Positions 21,402-31,537 are shown, counted from the first letter of the stretch. The stretch: 64,000 bases of DNA from Asparagopsis taxiformis (GCA_030407315.1 JALQPE010001957.1:1-64000), one strand, 5' to 3'. The notes: generated from the sequence alone by a model not told the origin. Made by a program: numbers and translations.

Positions 21402-21659
21402 ACAGCTGTCCTTTTCGGCAACCACCACTGTCATGTTTCTGAAATTCCTCAGGAGTACGAAATACATTTCCGGGACAGCTGTCTCTTAGGACATCACATG
21501 GGCAATCATCACGTTGAGAATTGCTATGATACCAACGTGGCATTCTTCACCACTCTGAACTTAGTAATTCCCAATGAGACTGGTGTAGGATCGGGTGTGA
21601 CTAACTACCTGGTTGGATTTCACCACAGCCACAATGTTTACAGCGGAGTTCCAAAGTAA
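21402..21659 (+). CDS. Short His-rich open frame, unknown
   Basis: An 85-codon frame open from 21402 to a TAA at 21657 (first ATG at 21498) in the left end of block X. It is unusually rich in His and Cys, with GNHHCH, GHHMGNHH and GFHHSHNVYSG, and ends in an aliphatic/Asn-rich stretch. It could be the last exon of a metal-binding or secreted protein, or chance. It overlaps two of the GACAGCTGTC palindromes, which argues for caution. Confidence 0.2.
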   Translation, partial: TAVLFGNHHCHVSEIPQEYEIHFRDSCLLGHHMGNHHVENCYDTNVAFFTTLNLVIPNETGVGSGVTNYLVGFHHSHNVYSGVPK

Positions 21660-21686
21660 TTTGGCTAGAGATGAATATAAATTAAT

Positions 21687-21691
21687 TTATT
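21687..21691. repeat. Copia target-site duplication TTATT (left)
   Basis: TTATT directly before the LTR at 21692, repeated exactly at 27807-27811 after the other LTR. Confidence 0.95.
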
Positions 21692-22277
21692 TGTCGCTGG
21701 ATGTCTTTTTTGATAGTTTAAGTACTTAACTTGTCTCGTTAATTCAGGGTGGGGGCACCCGGGGTATTCGTCAACAAATTATTGCGCTTCCTGTTGTTAT
21801 TTCAAGACGGGTGTCCGGGGTAATCAACCAGGTTGCAATCCACTTCCAGTTATTTCAGGGCGTCGAGCCCGGAGTAATCAGCGAAGCGAATATTCCAGTC
21901 TCCAGTTATTTCAGGGCTAATAGCCCGGAGTAATCAGCGAGGTGGTGAGCCAATCCTCAGTTATTTCAGGGCTAGGAGCCCGGGGTAATCAGCAGGTTGG
22001 TTGGTTGTAACGGGGTTACTGATGCGTATGCAATCGGGTGGTTTGTTGTTGGTTAATTGTTCATTTCGTTGATTCTCTCTAGCTCTAGCAATCTGTTCTC
22101 TAGATTAAATACACGAATTACTGGACCGTTCGGCCTTGATGCGGGCGCTGATCCTTTCCAGATCGGAGGGTTTCCCGATCTCGGGTAATCGACTGTCTTC
22201 GGTGTATAATTGTCTCGCAAAGACAATACTGTCTCCCTAATTGTACGGTGGTTCGGGTGCAATTTTGATCCACGACA
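21692..22277 (-). repeat. Copia 3' LTR
   Basis: TGTCGCTGG...CCACGACA in plus-strand reading. Contains five tandem hairpin modules (about 21745-22000) of the form TTATTTCAGGGC-loop-GCCCGGAGTAATC. A purine tract (GAGAAAAAA on the minus strand, about 22283-22293) lies just upstream in sense direction and is the likely PPT. Confidence 0.95.
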
Positions 22278-22304
22278 CTAGAAGTTTTTTCTCTATTGAA
22301 GTAT

Positions 22305-25300
22305 TCATTCATGTACTTCAGCCCAGCCAGTAATCTTCAAATCCATTCTGTTAGTCCGCATTAGCTTAAGTAATGGGTGATCGTCCTTAGGTATTGTTTG
22401 CTTGGTTAACGCATCGGCTGGGTTTTCCGTCCCTGGTATCCATCCAATCTTCCTGATTTCGCCTTTTATATGCGACTCGCGTAGCATCTGCACATCAATT
22501 TGCAGTCGTTTTTCAATGGTTTTGGCGTTCTTGGCAACGCAGTTAAAAGTTGTACGAGAGTCTATGTAAACGTCCAAAGGAATGCGTCTGTTGAGTACTT
22601 CTTGGATGGTGTGCTGGACAACATAAGCTTCGTCGTACCCATTGACCAAAGCAAGTACTTCTGCAGCCATTACTGATCGAGTCACACGTCGGCACTTTTT
22701 GCTGCCGTAATGAATCACATTTGCTGCTCCGGTGTCGTCTGCTAAGACAATTAGAAAGCCAGTCTGAGAAGATAGATCAGGCGCGTTTCCGAAAGATGAA
22801 TCGCTGAAAAGTATGAGTCGCAGGCTCTCACTGCGTAGTGGAACGAATCGAAGTCCTTCATCACTCGTTTTGAGACAGTAGTCGATTATCTTCCTCAGCC
22901 GTTTCTTTGATGAAGGACAAGATTTTGCCAAGTCTGCTGTAATGAGCTGCGTTGGGCTGGATATGTCTGGTCTGCACGTGGTAGCGACATATTGTATTTT
23001 GGCACGCATGCTGATGTAGTCTGGATCGGTGTTAGGTTTCGACAGAGTAGATAATTTCTCTGATTGAGTCAAGGAATAGGTTCGTGACTGTTCGCGAGTG
23101 ATTTTTGAACCATTGAATGCGCATGAATCTCCGGGTTTGAGGCATTGTCGGGGCTTGGTCTTGAAAGCGGAAGATTTTTCTTCTTCCAGGTTAAGAAATT
23201 CATCTATACCCAATCCGAAGGAGTCATCTACTTGGAGTATAGTTAATGCGGGTAATGTGCGATTGTTTCCATCTTCATAGTGCCGGTATAAGATGCATTT
23301 GTCAACCGTGCAGGATGTCATTTTAAGCTCATTGACATGGTGATCACGATATGTGATGAACCAATAAAGGCCTGATTCCGGAATGCCGTAGAGAGGTTTC
23401 ACGGCTAATAAGACTTGGTCATACGGAAGTCTCATTTCCTTCGGTGGCTGTAGATAGACCTTTCGTAATAGGGTATCCTTGCTCTGAGTATAGGCTTGTG
23501 TTATATCGCGTGTGAAGGGGGTCATGTCAGGATACATGGCACCTATACAGAGGCATAAACGCTGGCCAAATCGCGATATTGTCGGAGCTTTTGTGGGTGT
23601 CTCCCTGCTTTGGTAGTCCTTATAGTTCTGTGCCACCAAACGTGATTTTTCCACAATTGAACCATCGTCACTTTTCTTGGTTGTGTCTACCCATCGGGTA
23701 CCATATACTCTTGTTCCTTTCGGGACCGTATCACGAGGGACGATCTTGAATACTCCTGCAGCTGTTAGTCCGTCTATTTCTTTCTGGCGGGATAATTTGA
23801 ACTTGGAGGTGCAGTCGGATGGTGTTGGTGTGATGTATGATGCAGATGAGTGTGGTGGATCGTTGAATATGCAACACAACTCTGCAGTTGTCGGTGTATC
23901 GGTGTCAACAGGGTCCATGGGTGGCTCGGCATGGTCGTTGATAGTTGACTTATCCGGTTTAACAACGTGAGATCTGAAAATCTTTCTTCCACGAGGCATT
24001 TGGACAACTACTGTTTCGCCGTCCTTGTGTACAAACTTGTATGGTCCTTCCCATTCGCCTGTCTTTTGCCTGAATACGCGCACAGGTGCTCCGAAGGTGA
24101 GCCGATCGAGTTCCTCGCTTTCTTTCCCGTATGGGCCGCGGTATTTCATCGCAAATGTGACCCTTCGCTTTGCTTGTTCACGCTGAACCTCATCCATTGC
24201 TGCGTCAATTGCCTTAGCTCGCGCGATCTGTAGTGGAGCAGGTGCTTTTCGGGCTGGCTTCGGAATTGCTCCGAATACACATAATATGGGGCACAAGCCT
24301 TCTGGCCCGACGGTACTATTGACACAATGTGTCGCCATTTTCAGCACATCGTTGTCGGTGTCAGAGGGTAAATCCAATTTTAGCTTGTTGAACGCCTTTC
24401 GAAGTGGAGCATGGTATCGCTCGACGTGAGACATTGAAGCAGGATTCTCGATGGGGCTGTAGATGAGTTGTATACCATCCGCTTCTGCATTTCCCTTGAA
24501 TTCCTGGGAAGTTAACTGAGTTCCTTGATCAAGCCGGAGATGATCCGGGGGCCCCATGTAGACATTTGTCCACATGTAAAGAAATGTCTTCCATACAATT
24601 TTGGAAGATATGTCGCGTAGAAATGATGCCGCTGTGAAATGTGTAGCCTCGTCCACTGCGTGCAGCACTGGTTTCCTGTTCAAATACATGATGTCCAGAG
24701 CAACAATGCTGTTAAATTGGCCATCTTCGGTACCCACTGTTAACTTGAATCGCTTTGGCTTTGTAGCCAGCTTTGTGCATATTCGGCACCGATCTACCAG
24801 CTGTTGGATCGCGTTTTGTACGTCTGGCTTGCATTCCTCAGGTCGCGCTCGTTTAAGGAGGTTGTAAAGTGCTCTGACGGAGGGGTGTCCGAAAGAACGG
24901 TGTAGTTTTCTGAGCTCCTCGCCAGTAAACATTGCAACATCTGACGACCATCTGTAAACAAGAAGATCGTTTTCTACAGATAATGGTTTCTCCTTTCCAT
25001 TGAAGTGTAAGCAATCTCGTTGAACGCTGAGATCGATTCCGGTGTTCTTGAGATCCTTCCTGCTCAGTAATGATTTGCAGTCTTCGCGTAGGATATGAAA
25101 ATTGATATCGCAGATGAGACCAAACTCTGGGAATGGTACGGGGATTGACGCAATCCCGATGGAGGTATGACGGCTTCCGAGACCGTAAATATTTCTCCCC
25201 TGTGGCCTGATGTCCGCGATAAGTCCAAACTCTCTGCAATAAGCACGATACTGCTGAATGCACATTAAGCTTAAACGATTTGCTCCGGTGTCGATAATTA

Positions 25301-27092
25301 TGCCGTTGAACTCGGACTGTCGCTCGTTGTCGCGTATCGCCGTATTCATTTTCTGCATATTTTTGGCCTGTTCGGTAAAGAATCCACACGAGTGTAAGAA
25401 GACCTTATTTGAAAGCTCAGTTTCCAGATTTGAATTGAGATCGGATATCTCAACTACTGTCAGTCCGGAATTGAAATGTGCACTGTCTCCGTCGCTTTCG
25501 TTTTCTGTTGTCTCATCGCTGCTATCCTCGATGAAATAAGTGTTGTATACGTCATCGACCGATACAAATGCGTTTTGCGATCGCATCTGCTTGAGTGCGT
25601 TGTCGACTTCCGATCGTGGGTGGAACTTGTTCGCGAAATGGTCTTTCCCGCAAACCCAACATCCCTTAACTTTCGAAAAGTTTGACGTCTTTTTTCTCCG
25701 CATTCCATTGCCTCTTCGCTTACCGCTTCCAACGCGTCGTTCCGCATCGCCTTTATATCGCTGTGTAATTCCGAAAAACGCTTCCCCGCTCTCCCCGCCA
25801 TGTACCCTTCCTGCTGAACCAGGCTCGCTCGATAGAAGTGATGCAATTTTCTGGTTCGCATCATGTGCAGTAGAAGGCATCTGCATTTTTAGAGCTCGCT
25901 TGACTTCATCCAAGTCAACTGCCGCTACCAATTGGTCGCGTAGGAAGATGTCATCCCGGTATTTGACATCCAACTGGCGCTGCACCATTGTCAGTCGTGT
26001 TGACATATCACGAAAGACTTCTAACTGTGATTTGTCAGGGCCTTTCCTGAACCACGATGTCAGTCTCGTGTCGTGCCATTCTTGAAGCAATCTTGATCGC
26101 TGTTCCTCTGATGTGAACCACGATAGAAGTAAGTTAATCGCATCTTGATATTTCTTCGTCTTCCCGTTGACATGTGCACTATAATACGAGAGTGCAGGTC
26201 CATCCAACATGATCGGAATTCCGTTGAGTTTTTCTTCTTCTGATACGTTACTCATCCCTGCAGATAGTTCAAAGACCTCGATGACACTCGTCAGATCTTC
26301 GTCCCACATTCCGCTGTATTTCGGTCTAGATCCAAACGCTTTGATCAGTCCTTGCAGACCTAGTGATGATCTCCGGGTGCTGTCAATTGGGCCAATCGTT
26401 TTTCCACCGGTCGTATCATGGTAGTTGCACGTTTCTTCTTTTCTTTCGCTCTTCTCATTTTCATTGTCCGAGAGAATATGTGATGTATCGGAAATCGCCT
26501 GATTGATCTGCTGCGGTTTGTTCATATTGGCTTCCACGATATTCGAGATCGAATTTGCCTTCTCAGCTGCTTCAACAGGGATCTCAGCCGCTTCCAGGGT
26601 GGTATCTCTACCGGCTTCGGATTCTTCTTCATCTTTCTTAATCTTTGGGCATTCTTCACTCTTCCAGCAGTTTATCAATGCTTTCCTCTTCGAGTAACCT
26701 CGCTTGCGGTACACTTCCACTCCTTCTCTAATGAGTGTTTCGCGTATTTTGCTTGCTTGGTCTGAGGTAAGTTGGTTGAGGGTTGGGATAGAGAATTCAC
26801 AGGTAAAATCATTCCACACTGATTCCGCAGATTGATTCGGGACTTTGATGTATACTCCGCACCAGTTGTCGACGTACTCTTCCAACTTTCCAAAGAATTT
26901 ATCCCATTCTTCGTTGCTGGCTCCGTCCTTAGGAGTTTTCGGATCTGTGGTTTCGTAGTCGTATTCTACAGGACTCTCAAACTCAGTGTCAGAACGTTCT
27001 CTGGAGTTATGGCCGGGGCCGTTGCCGCTGGGTTCTGTCAGTCCTCTTATGGTAACGTTGACGTTCGCAGGGTTTACGCCGTTGTCACTCAT
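22305..27092 (-). CDS. gag-pol: Copia Gag-Pol polyprotein (1595 aa)
   Basis: One ORF from the ATG at 27092. Residue positions are approximate. Gag, about 240-430. A zinc-knuckle variant at 478-491, CWVCGKDHFANKFH, with His in place of the final Cys. Aspartic protease at DTGA (600). Integrase with HRSFGH and CRIC (730-772) and the catalytic triad D800 (ALDIMYL), D855 (LDQGT), E891 (HVERYH). RT with TRDITQAY (1196) and the catalytic box LQVDDSF (1287), where Gln replaces the usual Tyr/Leu before VDD. RNase H at 1430-1560 (LILFSDSSFG, AAEVLAL, YIDSRT). The order protease-integrase-RT-RNase H defines Ty1/copia. Gag and Pol are in one frame with no stop between them, as in many copia elements. Confidence 0.97.
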   Translation of the reverse strand: MSDNGVNPANVNVTIRGLTEPSGNGPGHNSRERSDTEFESPVEYDYETTDPKTPKDGASNEEWDKFFGKLEEYVDNWCGVYIKVPNQSAESVWNDFTCEFSIPTLNQLTSDQASKIRETLIREGVEVYRKRGYSKRKALINCWKSEECPKIKKDEEESEAGRDTTLEAAEIPVEAAEKANSISNIVEANMNKPQQINQAISDTSHILSDNENEKSERKEETCNYHDTTGGKTIGPIDSTRRSSLGLQGLIKAFGSRPKYSGMWDEDLTSVIEVFELSAGMSNVSEEEKLNGIPIMLDGPALSYYSAHVNGKTKKYQDAINLLLSWFTSEEQRSRLLQEWHDTRLTSWFRKGPDKSQLEVFRDMSTRLTMVQRQLDVKYRDDIFLRDQLVAAVDLDEVKRALKMQMPSTAHDANQKIASLLSSEPGSAGRVHGGESGEAFFGITQRYKGDAERRVGSGKRRGNGMRRKKTSNFSKVKGCWVCGKDHFANKFHPRSEVDNALKQMRSQNAFVSVDDVYNTYFIEDSSDETTENESDGDSAHFNSGLTVVEISDLNSNLETELSNKVFLHSCGFFTEQAKNMQKMNTAIRDNERQSEFNGIIIDTGANRLSLMCIQQYRAYCREFGLIADIRPQGRNIYGLGSRHTSIGIASIPVPFPEFGLICDINFHILREDCKSLLSRKDLKNTGIDLSVQRDCLHFNGKEKPLSVENDLLVYRWSSDVAMFTGEELRKLHRSFGHPSVRALYNLLKRARPEECKPDVQNAIQQLVDRCRICTKLATKPKRFKLTVGTEDGQFNSIVALDIMYLNRKPVLHAVDEATHFTAASFLRDISSKIVWKTFLYMWTNVYMGPPDHLRLDQGTQLTSQEFKGNAEADGIQLIYSPIENPASMSHVERYHAPLRKAFNKLKLDLPSDTDNDVLKMATHCVNSTVGPEGLCPILCVFGAIPKPARKAPAPLQIARAKAIDAAMDEVQREQAKRRVTFAMKYRGPYGKESEELDRLTFGAPVRVFRQKTGEWEGPYKFVHKDGETVVVQMPRGRKIFRSHVVKPDKSTINDHAEPPMDPVDTDTPTTAELCCIFNDPPHSSASYITPTPSDCTSKFKLSRQKEIDGLTAAGVFKIVPRDTVPKGTRVYGTRWVDTTKKSDDGSIVEKSRLVAQNYKDYQSRETPTKAPTISRFGQRLCLCIGAMYPDMTPFTRDITQAYTQSKDTLLRKVYLQPPKEMRLPYDQVLLAVKPLYGIPESGLYWFITYRDHHVNELKMTSCTVDKCILYRHYEDGNNRTLPALTILQVDDSFGLGIDEFLNLEEEKSSAFKTKPRQCLKPGDSCAFNGSKITREQSRTYSLTQSEKLSTLSKPNTDPDYISMRAKIQYVATTCRPDISSPTQLITADLAKSCPSSKKRLRKIIDYCLKTSDEGLRFVPLRSESLRLILFSDSSFGNAPDLSSQTGFLIVLADDTGAANVIHYGSKKCRRVTRSVMAAEVLALVNGYDEAYVVQHTIQEVLNRRIPLDVYIDSRTTFNCVAKNAKTIEKRLQIDVQMLRESHIKGEIRKIGWIPGTENPADALTKQTIPKDDHPLLKLMRTNRMDLKITGWAEVHE

Positions 27093-27221
27093 GGTCAATT
27101 CGCTCGGTTATACTTATAGGAATGTTTCCTTCAAGTATTAGACTCGCCTTTCGGAGAGCTTTTGCAGCCTTCCTTTCAAGTCAGAGTCAAAAAAAAAACA
27201 ATCCTGTCAAAGTTATATAAC

Positions 27222-27806
27222 TGTCGCTGGATGTCTTTTTTGATAGTTTAAGTACTTAACTTGTCTCGTTAATTCAGGGTGGGGGCACCCGGGGTATTCG
27301 TCAACAAATTATTGCGCTTCCTGTTGTTATTTCAAGACGGGTGTCCGGGGTAATCAACCAGGTTGCAATCCACTTCCAGTTATTTCAGGGCGTCGAGCCC
27401 GGAGTAATCAGCGAAGCGAATATTCCAGTCTCCAGTTATTTCAGGGCTAATAGCCCGGAGTAATCAGCGAGGTGGTGAGCCAATCCTCAGTTATTTCAGG
27501 GCTAGGAGCCCGGGGTAATCAGCAGGTTGGTTGGTTGTAACGGGTTACTGATGCGTATGCAATCGGGTGGTTTGTTGTTGGTTAATTGTTCATTTCGTTG
27601 ATTCTCTCTAGCTCTAGCAATCTGTTCTCTAGATTAAATACACGAATTACTGGACCGTTCGGCCTTGATGCGGGCGCTGATCCTTTCCAGATCGGAGGGT
27701 TTCCCGATCTCGGGTAATCGACTGTCTTCGGTGTATAATTGTCTCGCAAAGACAATACTGTCTCCCTAATTGTACGGTGGTTCGGGTGCAATTTTGATCC
27801 ACGACA
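27222..27806 (-). repeat. Copia 5' LTR
   Basis: Matches 21692-22277 with a single-base indel (GGGGTT against GGGTT). The sequence next to it in sense direction, GTTATATAACTTTGACAGG, does not start with TGG, so the primer may be an internal tRNA fragment rather than a tRNA 3' end. Confidence 0.95.
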
Positions 27807-27811
27807 TTATT

Positions 27812-28632
27812 CGAATGACATACATCGCTCAGAAGGTGACTTCTGGATCCAAATTGGTCAACTCAGCTCCAAATAGAAAAACTGCGACGAAATACAAAAA
27901 GTCTCTGAAAACTCAGAGGACAGCTGTCTTATGAACAGTTTTGGTATTGGTCATTTGCTGTGGAAACTCGATCGGGTGCCACAGGGTTGATCCATCCATC
28001 AAATCAGACCCTTTGCTTCACATTCGATTGAAGCGGCCATTGTAATGTTCATGCTCACATTCCTGTACGGAGACCATGAGATTCGCCTCTTTGCAAAGGA
28101 TTCAAGCTAGATCATTAACCACAATGCGAGCGATAATACGCCAGAGAGAAATTCATCGAGTTGACGTTGCATATTAGAACTCATTCGCCCTGCATATCAA
28201 TATGGGTGTACGTATTCGGCAGTTACATTCAGTTCTATACGTAATGTTCTGGTGAAGAAATGTCCAGCAAATTTCTACATATGCGTCTCGTACGAACGGT
28301 TGCTACACTGCTCAATAAGGCCATGCCCATATTTAGCTGTGTAACAGTTGTTTCATACATGCAATATGTCCTGCATGGAATTGCTAACATTCTAAGTATA
28401 GTAATCTTTTCTAAGGATGGGAACGCCGAGAAGCCGAATTCCAGTGTACTGGAGAACTACCTCGACATGTTCTTGCTACGTGTCTCAGATTATCCTGTGT
28501 GAAGAACCTGAGATACCCCCTATCAAAAACCGTTGATTACATGTAATCGTCATGCATGACCAGATAGATCTGAGTTGTACGTATGTGATAGATCAGTGAT
28601 ATACTAGTTTGATCTGTGCTCCGTATTTCACA
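27812..28632. other. Block X, noncoding spacer
   Basis: No convincing gene; the longest frame (28260-28502) has no motif. Contains one GACAGCTGTC palindrome at 27919. Confidence 0.4.
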
Positions 28633-30250
28633 TCAACTATTACCATCTACCATTGCCATCTTTTTGGCATCCCAGCAATAGAAGCTTTCTCTCATATCTG
28701 CTAGAGTTTTCGGAAAAGTTTCCACTCCAGGTACATCATAAGGATAGGGTAGCGAACCCTTATCAGAATCAATGTTGACGCGCCACACAACGACGAGACA
28801 CTCTCCATCTCGGGAAAATTCTGCCAGGTTATGGTTGTGTAAGACTCTCCTGACGTTACCACTCTCACCAGGTGCAGGTAGAGCTAGCTCCGCATACCCA
28901 ACAATTTCTTTGTCGACGTACAGTCTTGCTTTCCCAGATATACAGAGATGAGCACAGCTGTCTATTGGTGGGTCTTCTGGAGTCTGAGATAGAACATTTT
29001 CTCCATCTGGAGAAGATTGTCTTGTGACTTCTCCTTGCTTCTGTTTCTTTAAAGGGGGGCATTCTCGCCCTATCAAATGCCTTCTTTCGGCATCTTTCCC
29101 ATTTCCCTCATCTATTGCAGTGTTAATTGAAATTATTCTGCTATGGAGCCTTGCATGAGCAAGTCTGAAGCACTCTGGATCCTTTTCTATGCATACACAC
29201 GAGCGACCGGTTTCCAAACATGCAAGGGCGGTGGTCATTGTTCCTGCATACGCATCGAGTACGGAGCCGTTTTCAGGACAGAATGTCGTTAAAAGCTCAA
29301 CAAGCAGATCTGTATTTTTTCCTCCACCCTTACTGGAGTTTTTCTGCCAGGGTGCTTCAGCTTGTTGTTTGTAACTGGTACCTCGATTACAGAGGAAAAC
29401 CTTCGAGGGTACTTGCATCGGAGCCTGTGAAAAGGACTGCTAAAGTCAGGCTGAAACTGCTGTGGATGAGATCCAAGCTTCCGAGCTACTACCCCATATT
29501 CACATAGGTTTTGGGGAAATGAAGAAAGTCGGTGATACTGGACACGTTCAGGGCTTTTGACAATCGTGTATACATGGCTCATGGCCCGGAAACCCTCGTT
29601 TCGGAGAGCCCCAATCCACTTTTGCATATATCGTACTGAAGTGAAAATAAAAACATATCCTCCATGCTTGATAGTTCTGCTGGCAAACTTCGCAAATGAT
29701 GCCATCTCCTCGTCGTCTAAGTTGTCGGTGAAACTGGAACCAGCGCCAGATGCATTTGGATCCAAACCATAAGGAGGATCCGTGAGCAACATATCGTAAA
29801 GTGCATCATCTGCGTTACGAACGCTTTTGTCAAACTCTTGCCAGGACATCTGGTAAGGAAAAATATGTTTGTCTTTGAGATGGTAATGTGGTGAATGACT
29901 CGCTGGAGAAAGACTCATTTCGGCTGCTTCTTGTCTAGTTTCCAAACGTTCCGAGGTCTCTGTGTGCTGCATGTCACTTGTATCGTTCTCCATATTGTGT
30001 CTCTTTCGCTTCTCCCCGTTTCCTGGAACCTCTTTTTTCCCTGAGGTGAACTGCAGTCAGCAGTGCTGTTTGCTGCTTCCTTGTTTCTCGCATGGACAAC
30101 ATTCTGATCAGCCGGATCTTCAATGAATTGTATATCTGGAATCTCACGTACTTCAGACGGTTCAACAACTGGAACTGTTGCTGAGGCATCATCCTGGTCT
30201 GAGGAATCTCTCCCAGGGCCACCACATCTCATAACGGAATTGGACGAAAA
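28633..30250 (-). pseudogene. DNA amino-methyltransferase (N6-adenine or N4-cytosine), frame-broken
   Basis: Reading on the minus strand: an acidic/basic N-terminal stretch (30232-30010), then from the Met at 29993 a beta-class methyltransferase with motif IV DPPYG (LLTDPPYGLDPNASG, about residue 72) and GGYVFIFTS. After a frame change at 29418-29289 it continues with LLVELLTTFCPENG and motif I VLDAYAGTMTTALAC, then ETGRSCVCIEKD. Motif IV before motif I is the order of bacterial and phage beta-class enzymes, unlike the eukaryotic MT-A70 group. The last ~110 residues form a separate domain (LYVDKEIVGYAEL, VLHNHNLAEF, VVVWRVNIDSDKGSLPYPYD, FYCWD) resembling the small Tnp1-type/DUF8039 domains of plant transposon proteins. 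There is one frame break in the middle and probably another at an A run near 30020. Now inactive unless recoded. Confidence 0.7.
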
Positions 30251-31537
30251 TTATGCTTCAAACTTTGCCATTTTCACGGGAGCGGAGGCTGGATATAGTT
30301 TGTAGTAGATGTCTTTCAGGAAAGGAAGAATTTTGGTCTCGTTCCCTTCATTTTCCTCCACTTCACTGTCGAGCTTTGTACCGCGAAGCATGTTCGTTTG
30401 AATTGCTGCCATGTCAGTAGGCCACGTTGTTGACTCTAGGAATATCTCAAATTTGCGAGCTTCTTTCAGAGCTTTTGTTGCTTTGATATACTGTTCTGCA
30501 ACTATAGAATGCTGTACAGGCTTTAAGTTGTTCAGCTTGCAAACTTCCCGTAGCCTGTAGATAGTATTAACTTGAACATTTCTTCCTTCCTTTTCTTCTG
30601 CTTTCATGAACACAGTCGCTTGCTTCAAAGAAGTTATGTTTATGAACTTCCGATAAACACGGCAGTCCACTTTTGACTGCACATCCTCTTTGTTAGATGG
30701 ATTCAGAGTTGGGTTCACGCAGGATGCAGCTAGCTCAGGATGCTCCTCATTCATTACTTCGCCTATCGCTTTGATTACGGAATGATCCAGTCGTACAGCT
30801 GTAGCAGCTGTTTGTTTGATAGTGCTTTCTTTTGCATGAGATGCACCGTCGTAAGCGGCAGAAACCTCAGCGCTAGTTATTTTCTTTGAACCTCTATGGG
30901 ACTTAATGCGATCATATTCTTCTCGCAGTCCTAATAACATGTCAAAGAAAGTTGGTTCAATGTAGAATGAATCGCAATGTTTTGCATTCTGTACCCGTGC
31001 GAGTTGTTTCAGAGTCTGCAAAGAGAAACCCCCTCGCAGCATTGTTACAGGCCACTGGAATCCTTCCCAGCGTCTAGAGTCCTCTTTCATCATCTCCGTG
31101 ATTGCACAGTATCGATGCATTCCGTCGATTACACCATACCACCTGTCTTTTGAATCGACTTTTTCCTTTACCTCATCAGTACTGAGTCCAATACTTCTAA
31201 AATGTGATGCGATGTAGTGGCGATGTGCACCTGTCAGAGGCATCACTATTGCCAAGTCTGATCCTGAGATGAACCCAGTTGTGTGAAATAAATGCTTCAG
31301 ACGATTGATACCAGAACGGGAAAGTCTTCGGATGTTAGTCATCGGAACACAACACAATGGATCAACCGAAGTATTGATCGATCCATCGATGACTTCTGCA
31401 AACCTGGTCTGCGATGACGACATTGATACATCGGGAGTAGATGTAGAATTAATTCTTGAGTGATCGGCTTTTGAACCGTCCGAATTGGTTCTCGAACTCC
31501 GTAAACCGCGGCTTGATCTTCGTACGTATCGACCCAT
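30251..31537 (-). CDS. ParB/sulfiredoxin-fold protein (428 aa)
   Basis: From the ATG at 31537: a Ser/Arg-rich tail of 50 residues, then a ParB-type domain (about 55-180) with the hallmark VIDGMHRYCAI (136-146), matching the (V/I)(I/V)DGxHR active loop of ParB-N/Srx folds. A helical C-terminal region follows (180-428). In bacteria and phages such domains are often paired or fused with DNA methyltransferases (Spo0J-like plus modification methylase). Here the stop codon TAA (30253-30251) is followed in the same frame, six codons later, by the Met at 30232 that leads into the methyltransferase. So this is either the first of two adjacent genes or the front of a fusion cut by one nonsense codon. 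The ORF itself is undamaged. Confidence 0.65.
   Translation of the reverse strand: MGRYVRRSSRGLRSSRTNSDGSKADHSRINSTSTPDVSMSSSQTRFAEVIDGSINTSVDPLCCVPMTNIRRLSRSGINRLKHLFHTTGFISGSDLAIVMPLTGAHRHYIASHFRSIGLSTDEVKEKVDSKDRWYGVIDGMHRYCAITEMMKEDSRRWEGFQWPVTMLRGGFSLQTLKQLARVQNAKHCDSFYIEPTFFDMLLGLREEYDRIKSHRGSKKITSAEVSAAYDGASHAKESTIKQTAATAVRLDHSVIKAIGEVMNEEHPELAASCVNPTLNPSNKEDVQSKVDCRVYRKFINITSLKQATVFMKAEEKEGRNVQVNTIYRLREVCKLNNLKPVQHSIVAEQYIKATKALKEARKFEIFLESTTWPTDMAAIQTNMLRGTKLDSEVEENEGNETKILPFLKDIYYKLYPASAPVKMAKFEA

Larger units (their letters stand above)
21692..27806 (-). mobile_element. Ty1/copia LTR retrotransposon, apparently intact
   Basis: Two LTRs (585-586 bp, one base different over the stretch compared) flank a single uninterrupted gag-pol ORF, with a perfect TTATT target-site duplication. 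Near-identical LTRs imply a recent insertion, and the ORF is undamaged, so it may still be active. It is inserted inside block X and is therefore the youngest or second-youngest layer of the nest. Confidence 0.97.
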
